This document shows positions 49,732-59,165 of a DNA stretch of 64,000 bases, one piece after another. The stretch lies in contig CAJJBQ010000002.1 of assembly GCA_905182405.1 (NCBI GenBank), positions 1,846,483 to 1,910,482 of the forward strand, written 5' to 3'. The notes beneath the pieces are model-generated. The model ran no database searches, was not told the origin of the DNA, and was given only the letters and a program-made list of their open reading frames with translations. This DNA is from Akkermansiaceae bacterium. Its GTDB lineage: Bacteria > Verrucomicrobiota > Verrucomicrobiia > Verrucomicrobiales > Akkermansiaceae. Position numbers and translations under genes: made by a program. Within the stretch, counting starts at the first letter, position 1. Each line of letters opens with the position of its first letter.

Positions 49732-52700
49732 ATGCGAAAATCTCTTCTTCTCCCCCTCCTGCTCGCAGGAAACCTGTCCGCCAAAAACATCAAGTATGAA
49801 GCCTTCGAGTCCGATGGATTCGGAGAGTGGAAAGTCGAAGGATCAGCCTTCGGTCTCTCCCCCACTGCGACCAGCCCGGATGGCATGAATGGCAATGTGA
49901 AAAACTACTCCGACAACTACTTCGTCAGCTCGGCCCACCAAGGCGACGCCTCTGTCGGCTCTCTCACCTCTCCCGAGTTCACCATCGACCTCCCCTACCT
50001 CGCCTTTCTCGTCTCTGGCGGAAGTCACGCCGGAAAAACCACTGTTCAGCTCCTCGTCGATGGAAAAATCAAGATGCAGAACTCGGGTCAAAACGACCTC
50101 CTCATGCGCCCCGTAGTTTGGCGCACTGCCGATCTCAAGGGAAAGAAAGCCCAAATCCGCATTAAAGACGGACACCGCGGCGCTTGGGGCATCATCAATG
50201 CCGACCACTTCTTTTTCACCGACTACCCGAACCCCAAGTTCCCTCCCACCAAAAAAGACGGCAAGCTCCACGAAGAAGGCCTCGTCTCCACCGATGTCAT
50301 CCCCGGCCTTACCGTCCCCAATGGCGCATCCGTAAAAATCTTCACCGATAACAAGGCCTCCGGACTCTATTCGCCCACCGCACTCACCATCGATGAACAA
50401 GGCCACGTCTACGCCGCCGAGACCCACCGCTTCCGCTTTGGCGTCGAGGACAACCGGGATCACCTCTACTGGCTCATGGATGACATCTCCGCGCAGACCA
50501 CCGCCGACCGCGTGGCCATGCACAAGAAATGGGACCACAAAACACCCGTCGCCAACCTCACCAAGGTCTCGGAAAAAATCCGCGTCTTCGTCGATATCGA
50601 TGGCGATGGCGTCGCCGACGAATCCAAAATCTACGCTGAGAACTTCAACGACCTCCTCGATGGCACCGCCGCCGGCATAATGGCTTTCGAAGGCACTATT
50701 TATTTCGCCTGCATCCCTAAAATTTGGGCACTTCAGGACGAAAATGGCGACCTTGTGTCAGACGCACGCACCGTCATCCAAGATGGCATGGGCGTGCGCG
50801 TCTCCTTCTCGGGACACGACCTCAATGGCTTCGCCCTTGGACCCGACGGCCGCATTTACGCCACCATCGGAGACCGCGGCTTCAGCTTCACCACCAAGGA
50901 AGGCAAGTCCTACAAATTCCCCGACCAAGGCGCCATTTTCCGCTTCGATCCCGATGGCTCAAACTTCGAAGTCGTCCACACCGGCCTGCGCAACCCAAAA
51001 GAAATCGCCTTCGACAAATACGGCACCGCCGTCTCCGTCGATAACAACTCCGATCAAGGCGACCGCGCCCGCGTCGTCGTCCTCATGGATGGTGCCGACT
51101 CTGGCTGGCGCATGGGCCACCAAGTCCTCCACTCCTTCCACACCACCGCCGGCATTCCCGACCGCCCTGTAAACCGCTGGATGCAGGAAAAAATGTGGGA
51201 GCCCTACAACGACCTCCAACCCGCTTACATTCTTCCTCCCATTTCCAATTTAACCTCCGGACCCTCCGGCCTCGCCTACCATCCCGGAACCGGATACGAG
51301 CTCGGCTGTAAAGACCAGTTCCTCATCTGCGACTACCGAGGCGGCGCAGCCGCCTCTGGCATTTGGAAATTCGGCATCGAACCAGAAGGCGCCGGATTCT
51401 CCCTCAGCGATTCATCCAAGTTCAGCTGGGGCACCGCCGTCACCGACGTCGATTGGGGCTACGATGGCAAACTTTTCGTCTCCGACTTCATCAACGGTTG
51501 GAAATCTCACGAAGCCGGTCGTATCTACACCATCACCCAACCCGGCCTCGCCGAAGATCCCACCGCAAAATCGGTCGCCGATCTCTTCAAGAAAGGCTTC
51601 AAATATCTCGACGCCCAGTCTCTTGTCGGCCTTCTCGGTCACGTCGACATGCGAGTCCGCCTCCGGGCTCAGTATTATCTCTCCATGAAGCCTGAGGCGC
51701 TCGCCCACTTCACTGCTGCGGCCAATCAGCGCATTAATGAAATGGAACGACTTCACGGCGTCTGGGGCCTCGGGATGCTCGCTCGCAAGAACCAGAGTGA
51801 TAATGCCACCCGCTTCCTCATCCGCCTTCTTGATAACTCTGACGCCCGCGTCCGCGGACAAGCCGCGCAAGCCCTCGGAGAAGCACCACTCCCCGATTCC
51901 TCCGCCCTCCTTCCACTCTTAAAAGATGAATCCACGCGCGTCCAGGCCCTTGCCGCCCTCGCCCTGTCACGCCGCCCCCTTGCGGATGCCACCCCCGAGC
52001 TCATCAACATCCTAGCGAAGAATAACAACTACGATCCCTACCTCCGCCATGCGGCCACTATGGGACTCATCGCCTGCGCCGGAGCCGATAACATCGCCGC
52101 CCTTCGGACTCACGAAAGCGCCGCCGTCCGACTCGCGAGCGTCGTCGCTCTCCGCCGTTTGAATGACGACCGCCTCGTCCAACTCGTCACCGATCAGGAC
52201 CCTAAGGTCTCCGACGAAGCTATCCGCGCCATCCATGACACCTCCATGGAGTCCGTCCGCCCGGCTCTCGCCGCCCTCCTCGATGACTACGCCACCGATG
52301 GCCCCGGTCGTCCCCTTACCCGCATGATGCTTCGACGCCTCATCTACTCCGCCTACCGCCTTGGAGGTGAGAAAAACATTGCCCGCCTCACAAAGGTCGC
52401 CGCTAATCAAAAGCTCGACCAAAATGAACGCCTCGATATCATCCGCCTCCTCTCGATCTGGGACACGCCCCACGCCGTTGACCAGTCGATCGGCAAGCAC
52501 CACCCACTTCCCCCGCGCGATGCCAGCGGCACCAAGGCCGCTCTCGCAGCCAACATCGAGCCCCTTCTCTCCGCCGATGGCAAGATTCTCGGGAAAGCTC
52601 TCGAGCTCACCCTTCAATACGGCCTCAGCATGGACTCACTCGATAGCGGCAGCCTCACTCGCCTCGTTCGCGATGAAAAACAGGATGGCTCCACCCGCGC

Positions 52701-54204
52701 CGAGGCCCTCAAGCTCCTCCTCGCCGGCTCCCCCGCCAATGCCACCGAAATCCTCGGCGAAATGGCAAAGTCAAATAACGACCAACTCGCCACCAGCGCT
52801 CTCAAACTGGCCTCCGAGCGCGACCCCGCTGCGAACGTCTCTGCCCTCAAAGGCGCCCTCGCCTCCAAATCAGTTTCCCGACGCCAAACCGCTTGGAAGA
52901 TTACCACCAAACTCCCCGCCGAGCACGCCGTCCCCCTCATCCGTGACGGCCTCGTCAAACTCACCTCAGGAAAAGGCGACCAAGCATCCTCACTCGAGCT
53001 AATCAATGCCGCACAAGTTCGTCAGGAACCCGCCATTAAAGCGGCCCTCAAGAGCTACCGCGAATCCATTCCAAAGGAAAATATCACCGCCCTCTGGGCT
53101 CCCTCCCTCTCCGGAGGAGATCCCAAGAAAGGCTTCAAAATCTTCCAATCCCACGGTGCCGCCCAGTGCATGCGCTGCCATCGACACGAACCCGGCCATA
53201 GCGAAGGAGGCGAAGCCGGCCCCAACCTCATGGGCGTCGCCCTCCGCCACGATGCCAAAGGCCTCCTCGAGTCCCTCATCGCCCCCAGCGCTGAGATCGC
53301 CTCCGGTTTTGGACTCGCCTCCGTCAAACTCACTGACGGTCAGGAAAAAGTGGGTATGGTCCTCCGTGACTCCGACAAATCGATTGACCTCAAGGAAGGG
53401 GAAAGTATTTGGAAAATTGCCCATGCAGATATCGAAAAAACCACTACACTCCCCTCGTCGATGCCTTCCTTGGAAGCCATCCTGAAACCCGGCGAAATGC
53501 GCGATGTCATCGCGTGGCTCTTGACTCTCACCAAAGAATCCAGTGAAACACCACCCGTCTACGAGTCCCAAGAGCTAAAGCCCGCCAAAAACGAGCCCAA
53601 GCCTACCACTCCAAAACCAATTCCAGCCACTCCTAAAAAAATGCCTGAAGAAACCGCCGTCATCGACCCAGCAATCATGGAGCTGGGGAAATCCCTCTAC
53701 GATAAACCCGGATCCTGCACCACCTGCCACCAACCCACCGGACAAGGAATTCCCGGAGCCTTCCCTCCCCTCAATGAATCCGAATGGGTCAACGGCCCCG
53801 CCGAAAACCTCATCAACATTCAACTCCGTGGACTCGCAGGCCCCATCGAAGTAAAAGGCAACACCTACAACGGTGCTATGATGCCCCTAATGGATGTCAT
53901 CTTCCCACAGACCGATGAAAACACCGCCGCCGTCCTCACCTACGTTCGGAATTCCTTTGGGAACAGCGCATCAGCAGTCACTCCTGACATGGTCGCTGCC
54001 CTCCGCCCCGAAGCAGGTAAAGGAATTCTCTCCGTAGCCGACCTTCTCCCCCCGATCGCCGAAGTATCGGACGCTCCCACCGGCCCTCTCGCTAAAATTC
54101 CCTCTAGCGGACTGGGAGCATCCGGCACCGGTATCCTCACCCTCCTAGTCATCGTCGGACTCAGCGTCTTCGCCCTCATCCGCATGAAACTCACCTCTAA
54201 GTAG
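49732..54204 (+). CDS. Giant exported beta-propeller / HEAT-repeat / dihaem cytochrome c protein
   Basis: Start at the ATG at 49732 (1490 residues, signal peptide RKSLLLPLLLAGNLSA); the frame upstream to 49684 is not signal-like. Order: a beta-sandwich (about 25-165), then the PVC-type 'putative membrane-bound dehydrogenase' propeller (GLYSPTALTIDEQGHVYAAETHRFR, HDLNGFALGPDGRIYATIGDRGF, GLRNPKEIAFDKYG, DSGWRMGHQ; about 190-630), HEAT repeats (650-1110), a first haem site CMRCH (about 1145), a second CTTCH (about 1328), and a C-terminal membrane helix (LTLLVIVGLSVFALI) ending in a basic tail. Such fusions in Verrucomicrobiota and Planctomycetota are thought to oxidise sugars or alcohols at the cell surface with electron transfer through haem; substrate unproven. 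A strong terminator follows. Confidence 0.9.
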   Translation: MRKSLLLPLLLAGNLSAKNIKYEAFESDGFGEWKVEGSAFGLSPTATSPDGMNGNVKNYSDNYFVSSAHQGDASVGSLTSPEFTIDLPYLAFLVSGGSHAGKTTVQLLVDGKIKMQNSGQNDLLMRPVVWRTADLKGKKAQIRIKDGHRGAWGIINADHFFFTDYPNPKFPPTKKDGKLHEEGLVSTDVIPGLTVPNGASVKIFTDNKASGLYSPTALTIDEQGHVYAAETHRFRFGVEDNRDHLYWLMDDISAQTTADRVAMHKKWDHKTPVANLTKVSEKIRVFVDIDGDGVADESKIYAENFNDLLDGTAAGIMAFEGTIYFACIPKIWALQDENGDLVSDARTVIQDGMGVRVSFSGHDLNGFALGPDGRIYATIGDRGFSFTTKEGKSYKFPDQGAIFRFDPDGSNFEVVHTGLRNPKEIAFDKYGTAVSVDNNSDQGDRARVVVLMDGADSGWRMGHQVLHSFHTTAGIPDRPVNRWMQEKMWEPYNDLQPAYILPPISNLTSGPSGLAYHPGTGYELGCKDQFLICDYRGGAAASGIWKFGIEPEGAGFSLSDSSKFSWGTAVTDVDWGYDGKLFVSDFINGWKSHEAGRIYTITQPGLAEDPTAKSVADLFKKGFKYLDAQSLVGLLGHVDMRVRLRAQYYLSMKPEALAHFTAAANQRINEMERLHGVWGLGMLARKNQSDNATRFLIRLLDNSDARVRGQAAQALGEAPLPDSSALLPLLKDESTRVQALAALALSRRPLADATPELINILAKNNNYDPYLRHAATMGLIACAGADNIAALRTHESAAVRLASVVALRRLNDDRLVQLVTDQDPKVSDEAIRAIHDTSMESVRPALAALLDDYATDGPGRPLTRMMLRRLIYSAYRLGGEKNIARLTKVAANQKLDQNERLDIIRLLSIWDTPHAVDQSIGKHHPLPPRDASGTKAALAANIEPLLSADGKILGKALELTLQYGLSMDSLDSGSLTRLVRDEKQDGSTRAEALKLLLAGSPANATEILGEMAKSNNDQLATSALKLASERDPAANVSALKGALASKSVSRRQTAWKITTKLPAEHAVPLIRDGLVKLTSGKGDQASSLELINAAQVRQEPAIKAALKSYRESIPKENITALWAPSLSGGDPKKGFKIFQSHGAAQCMRCHRHEPGHSEGGEAGPNLMGVALRHDAKGLLESLIAPSAEIASGFGLASVKLTDGQEKVGMVLRDSDKSIDLKEGESIWKIAHADIEKTTTLPSSMPSLEAILKPGEMRDVIAWLLTLTKESSETPPVYESQELKPAKNEPKPTTPKPIPATPKKMPEETAVIDPAIMELGKSLYDKPGSCTTCHQPTGQGIPGAFPPLNESEWVNGPAENLINIQLRGLAGPIEVKGNTYNGAMMPLMDVIFPQTDENTAAVLTYVRNSFGNSASAVTPDMVAALRPEAGKGILSVADLLPPIAEVSDAPTGPLAKIPSSGLGASGTGILTLLVIVGLSVFALIRMKLTSK

Positions 54205-54232
54205 AACCAAAAATTCGAACACCCAACTTCCA

Positions 54233-54263
54233 AAAGGCGCTCTGAGATCAGAGTGCCTTTTTT
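54233..54263 (+). terminator. Rho-independent terminator
   Basis: Near-perfect 13-bp inverted repeat AAAGGCGCTCTGA/TCAGAGTGCCTTT with a very short loop and TTTTTT after it, 28 bp beyond the cytochrome-protein stop. Confidence 0.85.
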
Positions 54264-54462
54264 CATCCAAAGGGGCCGCAGCACCCTGCCGCTTATCAAC
54301 CAAGCCCCTGTTACCCTTCTCGTCCTCTGAGGCCCACCAACCAAGTCGTTCATCGTTCTTGGTCAAATCTCACCGTTCATCCCCTCCCCAACCAAGCTTT
54401 CTCTATTCAATATTCACCATTCACTCTTCCCCCCCATCCCACTTCCCTATTCACTCTCCCCG

Positions 54463-55839
54463 ATGTCCGGTTTCTCCTTCCAATCCCTCACCCTTCGCCA
54501 GGAAATCGGCGCAAATTCCTACGCCCTCACCCTCGGTGATGAAACCATTATCCTCGATGCCGGAATGCACCCGAAGGAAGAAGGTGATGACGCCATCCCG
54601 CGCTTCCAAGAAATCAAGTTCGATACCGCCGACGCCATTGTCATTTCCCACTCTCATCTCGATCACATCGGCACCCTCCCCGTCGCTCAGCGTGAACACC
54701 CTTCCTGCCCCGTCTACCTGACCGCCGGATGCGCCGCCCTTGGAGAAGCCCTCCTGCACAATTCCATCAACGTGATGACCAGCCAGGCCACCGAACTCGA
54801 CATCCCGAGTTATCCCCTTTTCCATCACCGTGAAGTCGACTACCTCAAGGACAACTGGATGCTCCGCGACTACGAGCGCCCCTTCCCCTTAAACTACGAT
54901 AAAGACGAAAGCACCCAAGTCACCTTCTTCGATGCCGGCCACATCCTCGGCTCCGCCGGCATCCTTTTCGAGCGGAATAAAAAATCGATCTTCTACACCG
55001 GCGACGTCCACTTCCACGACCACGCCCTCATCAAAGGCGCCCGCTTCCCCGATCTCGTCGAGCCCGATGTCCTCATTATGGAAACTACCCGGGGCATCGA
55101 CGAGCGACCCGGCGGAAACATCAAACCAAAGGAAGCCGAACGCCTCGCAAACAACATCAAACGCACCCTGGAAGACGGAGGTTCCGTCCTCATCCCCGTC
55201 TTCGCCATCGGCAAAACCCAAGAAGTCCTCACTATGCTCGATGGCTTCAAGATGGACGGTATCATCCCGGAGAAAACACCCATCATCATTGGCGGCCTGA
55301 GTACCAAGATGACCATTCTCTATGACTCCCTCGCTCGCCAAACCCGCCGCACCCGCCCAGGTTTTCAGATCCTCAAGGACATGGACGTTATCACTGGAAG
55401 TAAAAAACGCTCCCGGGAACCCATCGAATACAAACCCGGAGCCATCTACTGCCTCTCCAGTGGAATGATGTCCGAGAAAACAGTCTCCAATATTTTTGCG
55501 CGCGAGTTCCTCCCAAACCCGCTCAACTCCCTTCTCTTCGTAGGCTACGCTGATCCCGCCACTCCGGCAGGCAAGATCAAGAAAGCCTCCACCGGCGATC
55601 TCATCCGCCTCGATGGCACCCATAAAGTTCCACTCAACTGCGCCGTCGATGAATTCGATTTCTCCGGCCACGCCCACCGTGACGAGCTCCTCGACTTTGC
55701 CGTCAACATGCGGCCCAAAAAAATCCTCCTCGTCCACGGAGATCCCCCCGCCACCGCCTGGTTTAAAGAGCAACTTCAAGATAAGCTCCCAAACACCAAA
55801 GTCATCATCCCGATGCCCCAGGTGAAGATTGAACTCTAA
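54463..55839 (+). CDS. Metallo-beta-lactamase / beta-CASP RNase-like protein
   Basis: A 458-residue cytoplasmic protein of the MBL-fold RNA-specificity family. The metal motif is SHSHLDHIG (His63, His65, Asp67, His68), followed by AGHILGSAGILFE and YTGDVHFHDHAL for further ligands, the beta-CASP segment (SVLIPVFAIGKTQEVLTML, IYCLSSGMMSEKT) and the terminal FSGHAHRDELLDF with KKILLVHGD. The arrangement matches bacterial beta-CASP exonucleases/endonucleases related to YSH1/CPSF73. RNA is the likely substrate. The 54264-54462 gap upstream holds only the weak palindromic repeat and pyrimidine-rich sequence. Confidence 0.88.
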   Translation: MSGFSFQSLTLRQEIGANSYALTLGDETIILDAGMHPKEEGDDAIPRFQEIKFDTADAIVISHSHLDHIGTLPVAQREHPSCPVYLTAGCAALGEALLHNSINVMTSQATELDIPSYPLFHHREVDYLKDNWMLRDYERPFPLNYDKDESTQVTFFDAGHILGSAGILFERNKKSIFYTGDVHFHDHALIKGARFPDLVEPDVLIMETTRGIDERPGGNIKPKEAERLANNIKRTLEDGGSVLIPVFAIGKTQEVLTMLDGFKMDGIIPEKTPIIIGGLSTKMTILYDSLARQTRRTRPGFQILKDMDVITGSKKRSREPIEYKPGAIYCLSSGMMSEKTVSNIFAREFLPNPLNSLLFVGYADPATPAGKIKKASTGDLIRLDGTHKVPLNCAVDEFDFSGHAHRDELLDFAVNMRPKKILLVHGDPPATAWFKEQLQDKLPNTKVIIPMPQVKIEL

Positions 55840-55875
55840 AAAAAATAGGTGTCTCCCCCTTGTGAGATTCACCTT

Positions 55876-56067
55876 TTGAAGAAAACTCCCTGCATTATTT
55901 TTTTCATCCTTACCCTTATTACCTCGCTCGGGTGGCAGAATATTTTTGGCGGCGCCATTCATCGAACCACCAACGATAAGACAGGAAAATTATCTCCTTT
56001 TCCATTCAGCGGAACCGCAGATCAGAAGATCGCCAACGCTCTTCTGCTTCATCTCCTTCAGGAATAA
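55876..56067 (+). CDS. Small hypothetical membrane-anchored or secreted protein
   Basis: A 63-residue frame starting with TTG at 55876: KKTPCIIFFILTLITSLGW is a good signal anchor, followed by a short polar tail (GGAIHRTTNDKTGKLSPFPFSGTADQKIANALLLHLLQE). A longer frame from 55849 adds nine residues without sense. No ATG exists at this position and no family is recognised. The last 10 bp overlap the 3' end of the convergent cysteine desulfurase gene. Moderate to low confidence. Confidence 0.4.
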   Translation: MKKTPCIIFFILTLITSLGWQNIFGGAIHRTTNDKTGKLSPFPFSGTADQKIANALLLHLLQE

Positions 56068-57239
56068 ACTACCACCGGCCCCATTCCGCCGCCGCCCTGC
56101 ACCTGACGCAATTTCTTCACCGCCCTCTTAATCGCCTCCACCGCCTCATCCACTTCATCACGGATGGTGAAACTCGAAAGCGAAATGCGCAGACTGCTCT
56201 TGGCCTGGGCATCATCAATCCCCATCGCCTTCTGCACATGACTCGGCTGCTGCTTCCCAGTCATGCAAGCACTTCCGGTCGATACCTGAACACCATACTC
56301 GTCCAACAAAATAAGGAGGCCCGCCCCTTCACAATGTTCAAAAGAAACATGCGCACAGGTCGGCACCCGATGCTCCCGACTGCCGTTGAGCGTGACGCCC
56401 TCAATCTCATCACAAAGACGAGCCTCAAGATGATCCCGAAGCTCCATGATTCCTCGGTGCCCGTCAACTTCGAGACCTTGATAAGCAAGCTCCGCCGCCC
56501 GGCCGAGCCCCACAATATAAGGCACATTTTCCGTCCCACTCCGGCGCCCATCTTCCTGCCCACCCCCACGAATGAGTGGCTCAAAACGAGTCCCCTCACG
56601 AAGATAAAGAGCACCCACGCCCTTCGGCGCATGAAATTTGTGGCCACTAATACTCAAAAAATCGACGGGAACCTCACGCACATTCACCGGTGTTTTCCCC
56701 ACCGCCTGAATCGCATCCGAGTGAAAAGCATAGCCACGCGACTTCGCGATCTCACAAAGCTCGGCGATCGGCTGAATCACGCCCGTCTCATTGTTCGCCC
56801 ACATGATGCTCGCAAACCCATGCTCCGCGCCATCGCAGGCCACCTCAAATTCGTCGATCTCCACTCGGCCCTCTGAATCAACGCCACAACGCACCAGATC
56901 AAAGCCCACTGCCTCCATCGCCTCACAAGGACGCAGCACCGCACTGTGCTCGATTTTCCCCGTAATTACCCGAGACGTCTTTCGTCCGTAAATTCGAGCG
57001 AGCGACTTCAGCACCATGTTATTCGACTCCGTGCCGCAGCCCGTGAAAACAATCTCCTCTTCCTTCGCTCCGATTAGCTGGGCCACCTGGGCGCGCGCCG
57101 TCGAAATCGCCCTCTTCACCACCCGACTCGCGCGATAGCCGCTCGAAGGATTGTGAAAATGGTCTCGCAAAAAAGGCAGCATCGCCTCGACCACCTCCGG
57201 GTGCACCTGAGTCGTCGCGTGGTTGTCCAAATAGATCAT
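56058..57239 (-). CDS. Cysteine desulfurase (NifS/IscS family)
   Basis: PLP enzyme that removes sulfur from cysteine for Fe-S cluster, thiolation or other uses. The 393-residue protein starts IYLDNHATTQVHPEVVEAM, has FTGCGTESNNM, HSAV (99-102), ANNETGVIQPI, SDAIQAVGK, the PLP lysine in SISGHKFHAPKG (Lys201), RGGGQEDGRRSGTENV, and the active-site Cys in VSTGSACMTGK (Cys325). The Cys loop is of the group I (NifS/IscS) type. No isc/suf gene flanks it. NifS-like enzymes can also mobilise selenium from selenocysteine, which is worth noting here but not evidence of that role. Confidence 0.93.
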   Translation of the reverse strand: MIYLDNHATTQVHPEVVEAMLPFLRDHFHNPSSGYRASRVVKRAISTARAQVAQLIGAKEEEIVFTGCGTESNNMVLKSLARIYGRKTSRVITGKIEHSAVLRPCEAMEAVGFDLVRCGVDSEGRVEIDEFEVACDGAEHGFASIMWANNETGVIQPIAELCEIAKSRGYAFHSDAIQAVGKTPVNVREVPVDFLSISGHKFHAPKGVGALYLREGTRFEPLIRGGGQEDGRRSGTENVPYIVGLGRAAELAYQGLEVDGHRGIMELRDHLEARLCDEIEGVTLNGSREHRVPTCAHVSFEHCEGAGLLILLDEYGVQVSTGSACMTGKQQPSHVQKAMGIDDAQAKSSLRISLSSFTIRDEVDEAVEAIKRAVKKLRQVQGGGGMGPVVVYS

Positions 57240-57285
57240 TGGAGAATGGTTAGCGCTCCTCTACCCTTCCCGCAAGCCTTCAGCC

Positions 57286-57633
57286 ATGTCGAAGTTCCGT
57301 AAACTCCGGACGGGTCTCCATCTCGTCATCGTCATTCTCCTCACCTTGCTGGGGCGTCATTTCTACGATGGCTGGCAAAAGACTCAAGTCGCCAAGGAAA
57401 TCGTGACCCTCTGCGAACTCCCGCCCATCCCTTACGAACTCGAAGTCCTCCACGCCTCGATTGTCGAAAAGAACGTCTCCCTGACCGTCTCCGGCCCTGA
57501 CAAGATCTTCGATACTTGGCTCGGCGAAATCGACAAATGGAGGGACAACCGCCCCTTCCAAGTCCTCAATTTCACCATCCGCGAATCCGAGTCTACCATC
57601 CGCATGGAATTTAGCGCCGAACTCCGTAAATAA
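57286..57633 (+). CDS. Hypothetical single-pass membrane protein
   Basis: A 115-residue protein with a basic start (SKFRKLRTG), one transmembrane helix (LHLVIVILLTLLGRHFY, about 11-27) and a soluble domain of about 85 residues with mixed strands and helices (YELEVLHASIVEKNVSLTVSG, FDTWLGEIDKWRD, LNFTIRESESTIRMEFSAEL). No family is recognised. It lies between the divergent cysteine desulfurase and efp; the 93-bp gap to efp contains no clear terminator. Confidence 0.65.
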   Translation: MSKFRKLRTGLHLVIVILLTLLGRHFYDGWQKTQVAKEIVTLCELPPIPYELEVLHASIVEKNVSLTVSGPDKIFDTWLGEIDKWRDNRPFQVLNFTIRESESTIRMEFSAELRK

Positions 57634-57726
57634 GCTCCCCGTCTCAGTAATTCATCATTCACTCTTCCCCATTCACGTTTCCCCAGCCTTGACCCCGCCC
57701 CCGCTCTTCCCTAACCCATAGTCAAC

Positions 57727-58287
57727 ATGGCAACCGTCGCAACCAATCTCAAACGTGGACAGTGCATCAAGTATGGAGGTGAGAGCGGAATCGTGCTCGG
57801 TCTCGATCACCGCACTCCCGGTAAGGGCAACGCCCTCATCGCCGCCACCATCCGCTCCTTCGCCACCGGAAAGACCAAAACGATCCGCTTCGCTTCCAGT
57901 GAAAAGGTGGATGTCGTCGAAACCGACCGTCAGAAGCTCGAGTTTTCTTATGGGGAGCCCGGCATGCTCCACTTCATGGACATGCAAACATACGAGACCA
58001 CCGGATTTACCGATGAGTTCGTGGGCGACGCTAAGAACTTCATCAAAGAAGGCCAAGAGATCGAAGTCCTCTTCGTCGCAGGTTCTGCTGTCAGCATCGA
58101 CCTTCCCTCTTCCGTGGAACTCAAGGTCACCGATTCTTCCGAAGGCATCAAAGGAGACACCGCCAACAATCCTACCAAGCCAGCCACTCTCGAAACGGGC
58201 GTCACCGTTCAGGTCCCCCTCTTCGTAAAGCCCGGCGATATTCTAAAAATTAGCACCGAAGACTGTACCTACCTCGGCCGCGCTTAA
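57727..58287 (+). CDS. efp: Translation elongation factor P
   Basis: Relieves ribosome stalling at polyproline stretches. The 186-residue protein has the EF-P three-domain layout: LKRGQCIKYGGESGIVLGLDHRTPGKGNALIAATIRSFATGKTKTIRFASSEKVDVVE (KOW-like domain with the modifiable lysine, Lys33, in PGKGNA), FMDMQTYETTGFTDEFVGDAKNFIKEGQEIEVLF (OB domain), and VQVPLFVKPGDILKISTEDCTYLGR (C-terminal OB domain; the usual ...VRVPLFIxxGDxIxVdTrtgxYxeRv). Several canonical residues of domain III differ, for example TPGKG in place of KPGKG. It is the only efp-like gene seen; modification enzymes (EpmA or others) are not in the window. Confidence 0.93.
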   Translation: MATVATNLKRGQCIKYGGESGIVLGLDHRTPGKGNALIAATIRSFATGKTKTIRFASSEKVDVVETDRQKLEFSYGEPGMLHFMDMQTYETTGFTDEFVGDAKNFIKEGQEIEVLFVAGSAVSIDLPSSVELKVTDSSEGIKGDTANNPTKPATLETGVTVQVPLFVKPGDILKISTEDCTYLGRA

Positions 58288-58302
58288 GCGACTACTTTTC
58301 CG

Positions 58303-58428
58303 ATGAAATCGTTGCTCCACCTCCTCTTCGCCGCCGTCATTCTCGTCGTCTTCGGAGGTACTGCCTTTTTTATCTACGACATCTCAAAAGGTGCCCGCTT
58401 CGAGCGGGTTGATACGACAGAGGAATAG
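58303..58428 (+). CDS. 41-residue single-pass membrane protein
   Basis: A short ATG-started gene 15 bp after efp: KSLLHLLFAAVILVVFGGTAFFIYDI is one transmembrane helix, followed by a charged tail SKGARFERVDTTEE and a TAG at 58426. The strong terminator 28 bp later suggests it is the last cistron of the efp transcript. Codon use matches the neighbours. Function unknown. Confidence 0.65.
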   Translation: MKSLLHLLFAAVILVVFGGTAFFIYDISKGARFERVDTTEE

Positions 58429-58455
58429 TACGAGTTCCTCTCACTCCCTTTCCAG

Positions 58456-58483
58456 AAGGCTCCCATGATCGGGAGCCTTTTCT
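58456..58483 (+). terminator. Rho-independent terminator
   Basis: AAGGCTCCC, loop ATGATC, GGGAGCCTT followed by TTCTT; nine perfect pairs. It ends the efp and small-membrane-protein transcript. Confidence 0.85.
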
Positions 58484-59110
58484 TATGGCCTCGGCTCCGA
58501 GCAACCACGCCCTCTCAAAAGCTCCACTCCCTTCCCGAACCTTGAACGAGCATACGCGTCAACTTAAGAGACTCCAGGCCACGGAAGTGGAGAAAGCAGA
58601 GCCTTGGTTGAAGGCAGAGGGTCAGCGAAATCTGTGCCTAATTTTCTCCCGCCAAATCACGATAGCAACGGCGACGTCCTCTACGGAATCGAAATCTGCG
58701 GGACCCCGACTTCCAAGGCCTCCGCTTGGGGAGGCGACGCTTCTGGAGTGGATCAACATCAACATCGTGACCGGTTCGATACTGGTCTATGAGAACGAGC
58801 GATTTTATAACGTAGTCTATCTCTGCCGACGGAATGGTTCGTCCGAAAAGTAATATAACATTCACATCACGCCCAGTCAGCGGTGCTCTCGCCGAGCGAC
58901 TTCTCCTTTCCAAATAAAGCGATCGTGACCGCGGCCCACCACAAACACCGAGATCATGCTCATCGCAGACGTGGACCTCACTGATCTCACGCATCTGCAC
59001 CAGCATGGGAGTGTCAGGAATCTCCAGCAGCGGGGGAAGGATCTCTATCGTGTGGCATGGCAACGCTAAACTAAAAGGCGTGGAGACACTCAATAAATCA
59101 GCCTTGGCAC
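58484..59110. other. Decayed intergenic region with a possible nitrilase-type C-terminus
   Basis: No intact gene is supported. At 58956-59069 a 37-codon plus-strand frame reads MLIADVDLTDL...GKDLYRVAW, which resembles the last strand and C-terminus of carbon-nitrogen hydrolases (…VADIDL…RRPDLY). Upstream, frames at 58485-58853 and 58604-58792 have some protein character but no family or conserved order. The region is best seen as remains of one or two lost genes. Confidence 0.3.
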
Positions 59111-59142
59111 AAAAAAGCGCCTCCGGTTTCCCGAAGACGCTT
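59111..59142 (-). terminator. Rho-independent terminator of pnp
   Basis: On the minus strand: AAGCGTCTTCGG, loop GAAA, CCGGAGGCGCTT then TTTT; twelve pairs including two G-T. It starts about 23 bp after the pnp stop. Confidence 0.9.
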
Positions 59143-59165
59143 GGTAATCTTTTAGTCGATGAGCT

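Noticed and set aside
54889..55962. Minus-strand frame of 357 codons
   Set aside because: Antisense shadow of the MBL/beta-CASP gene, whose motifs are complete in the plus frame.
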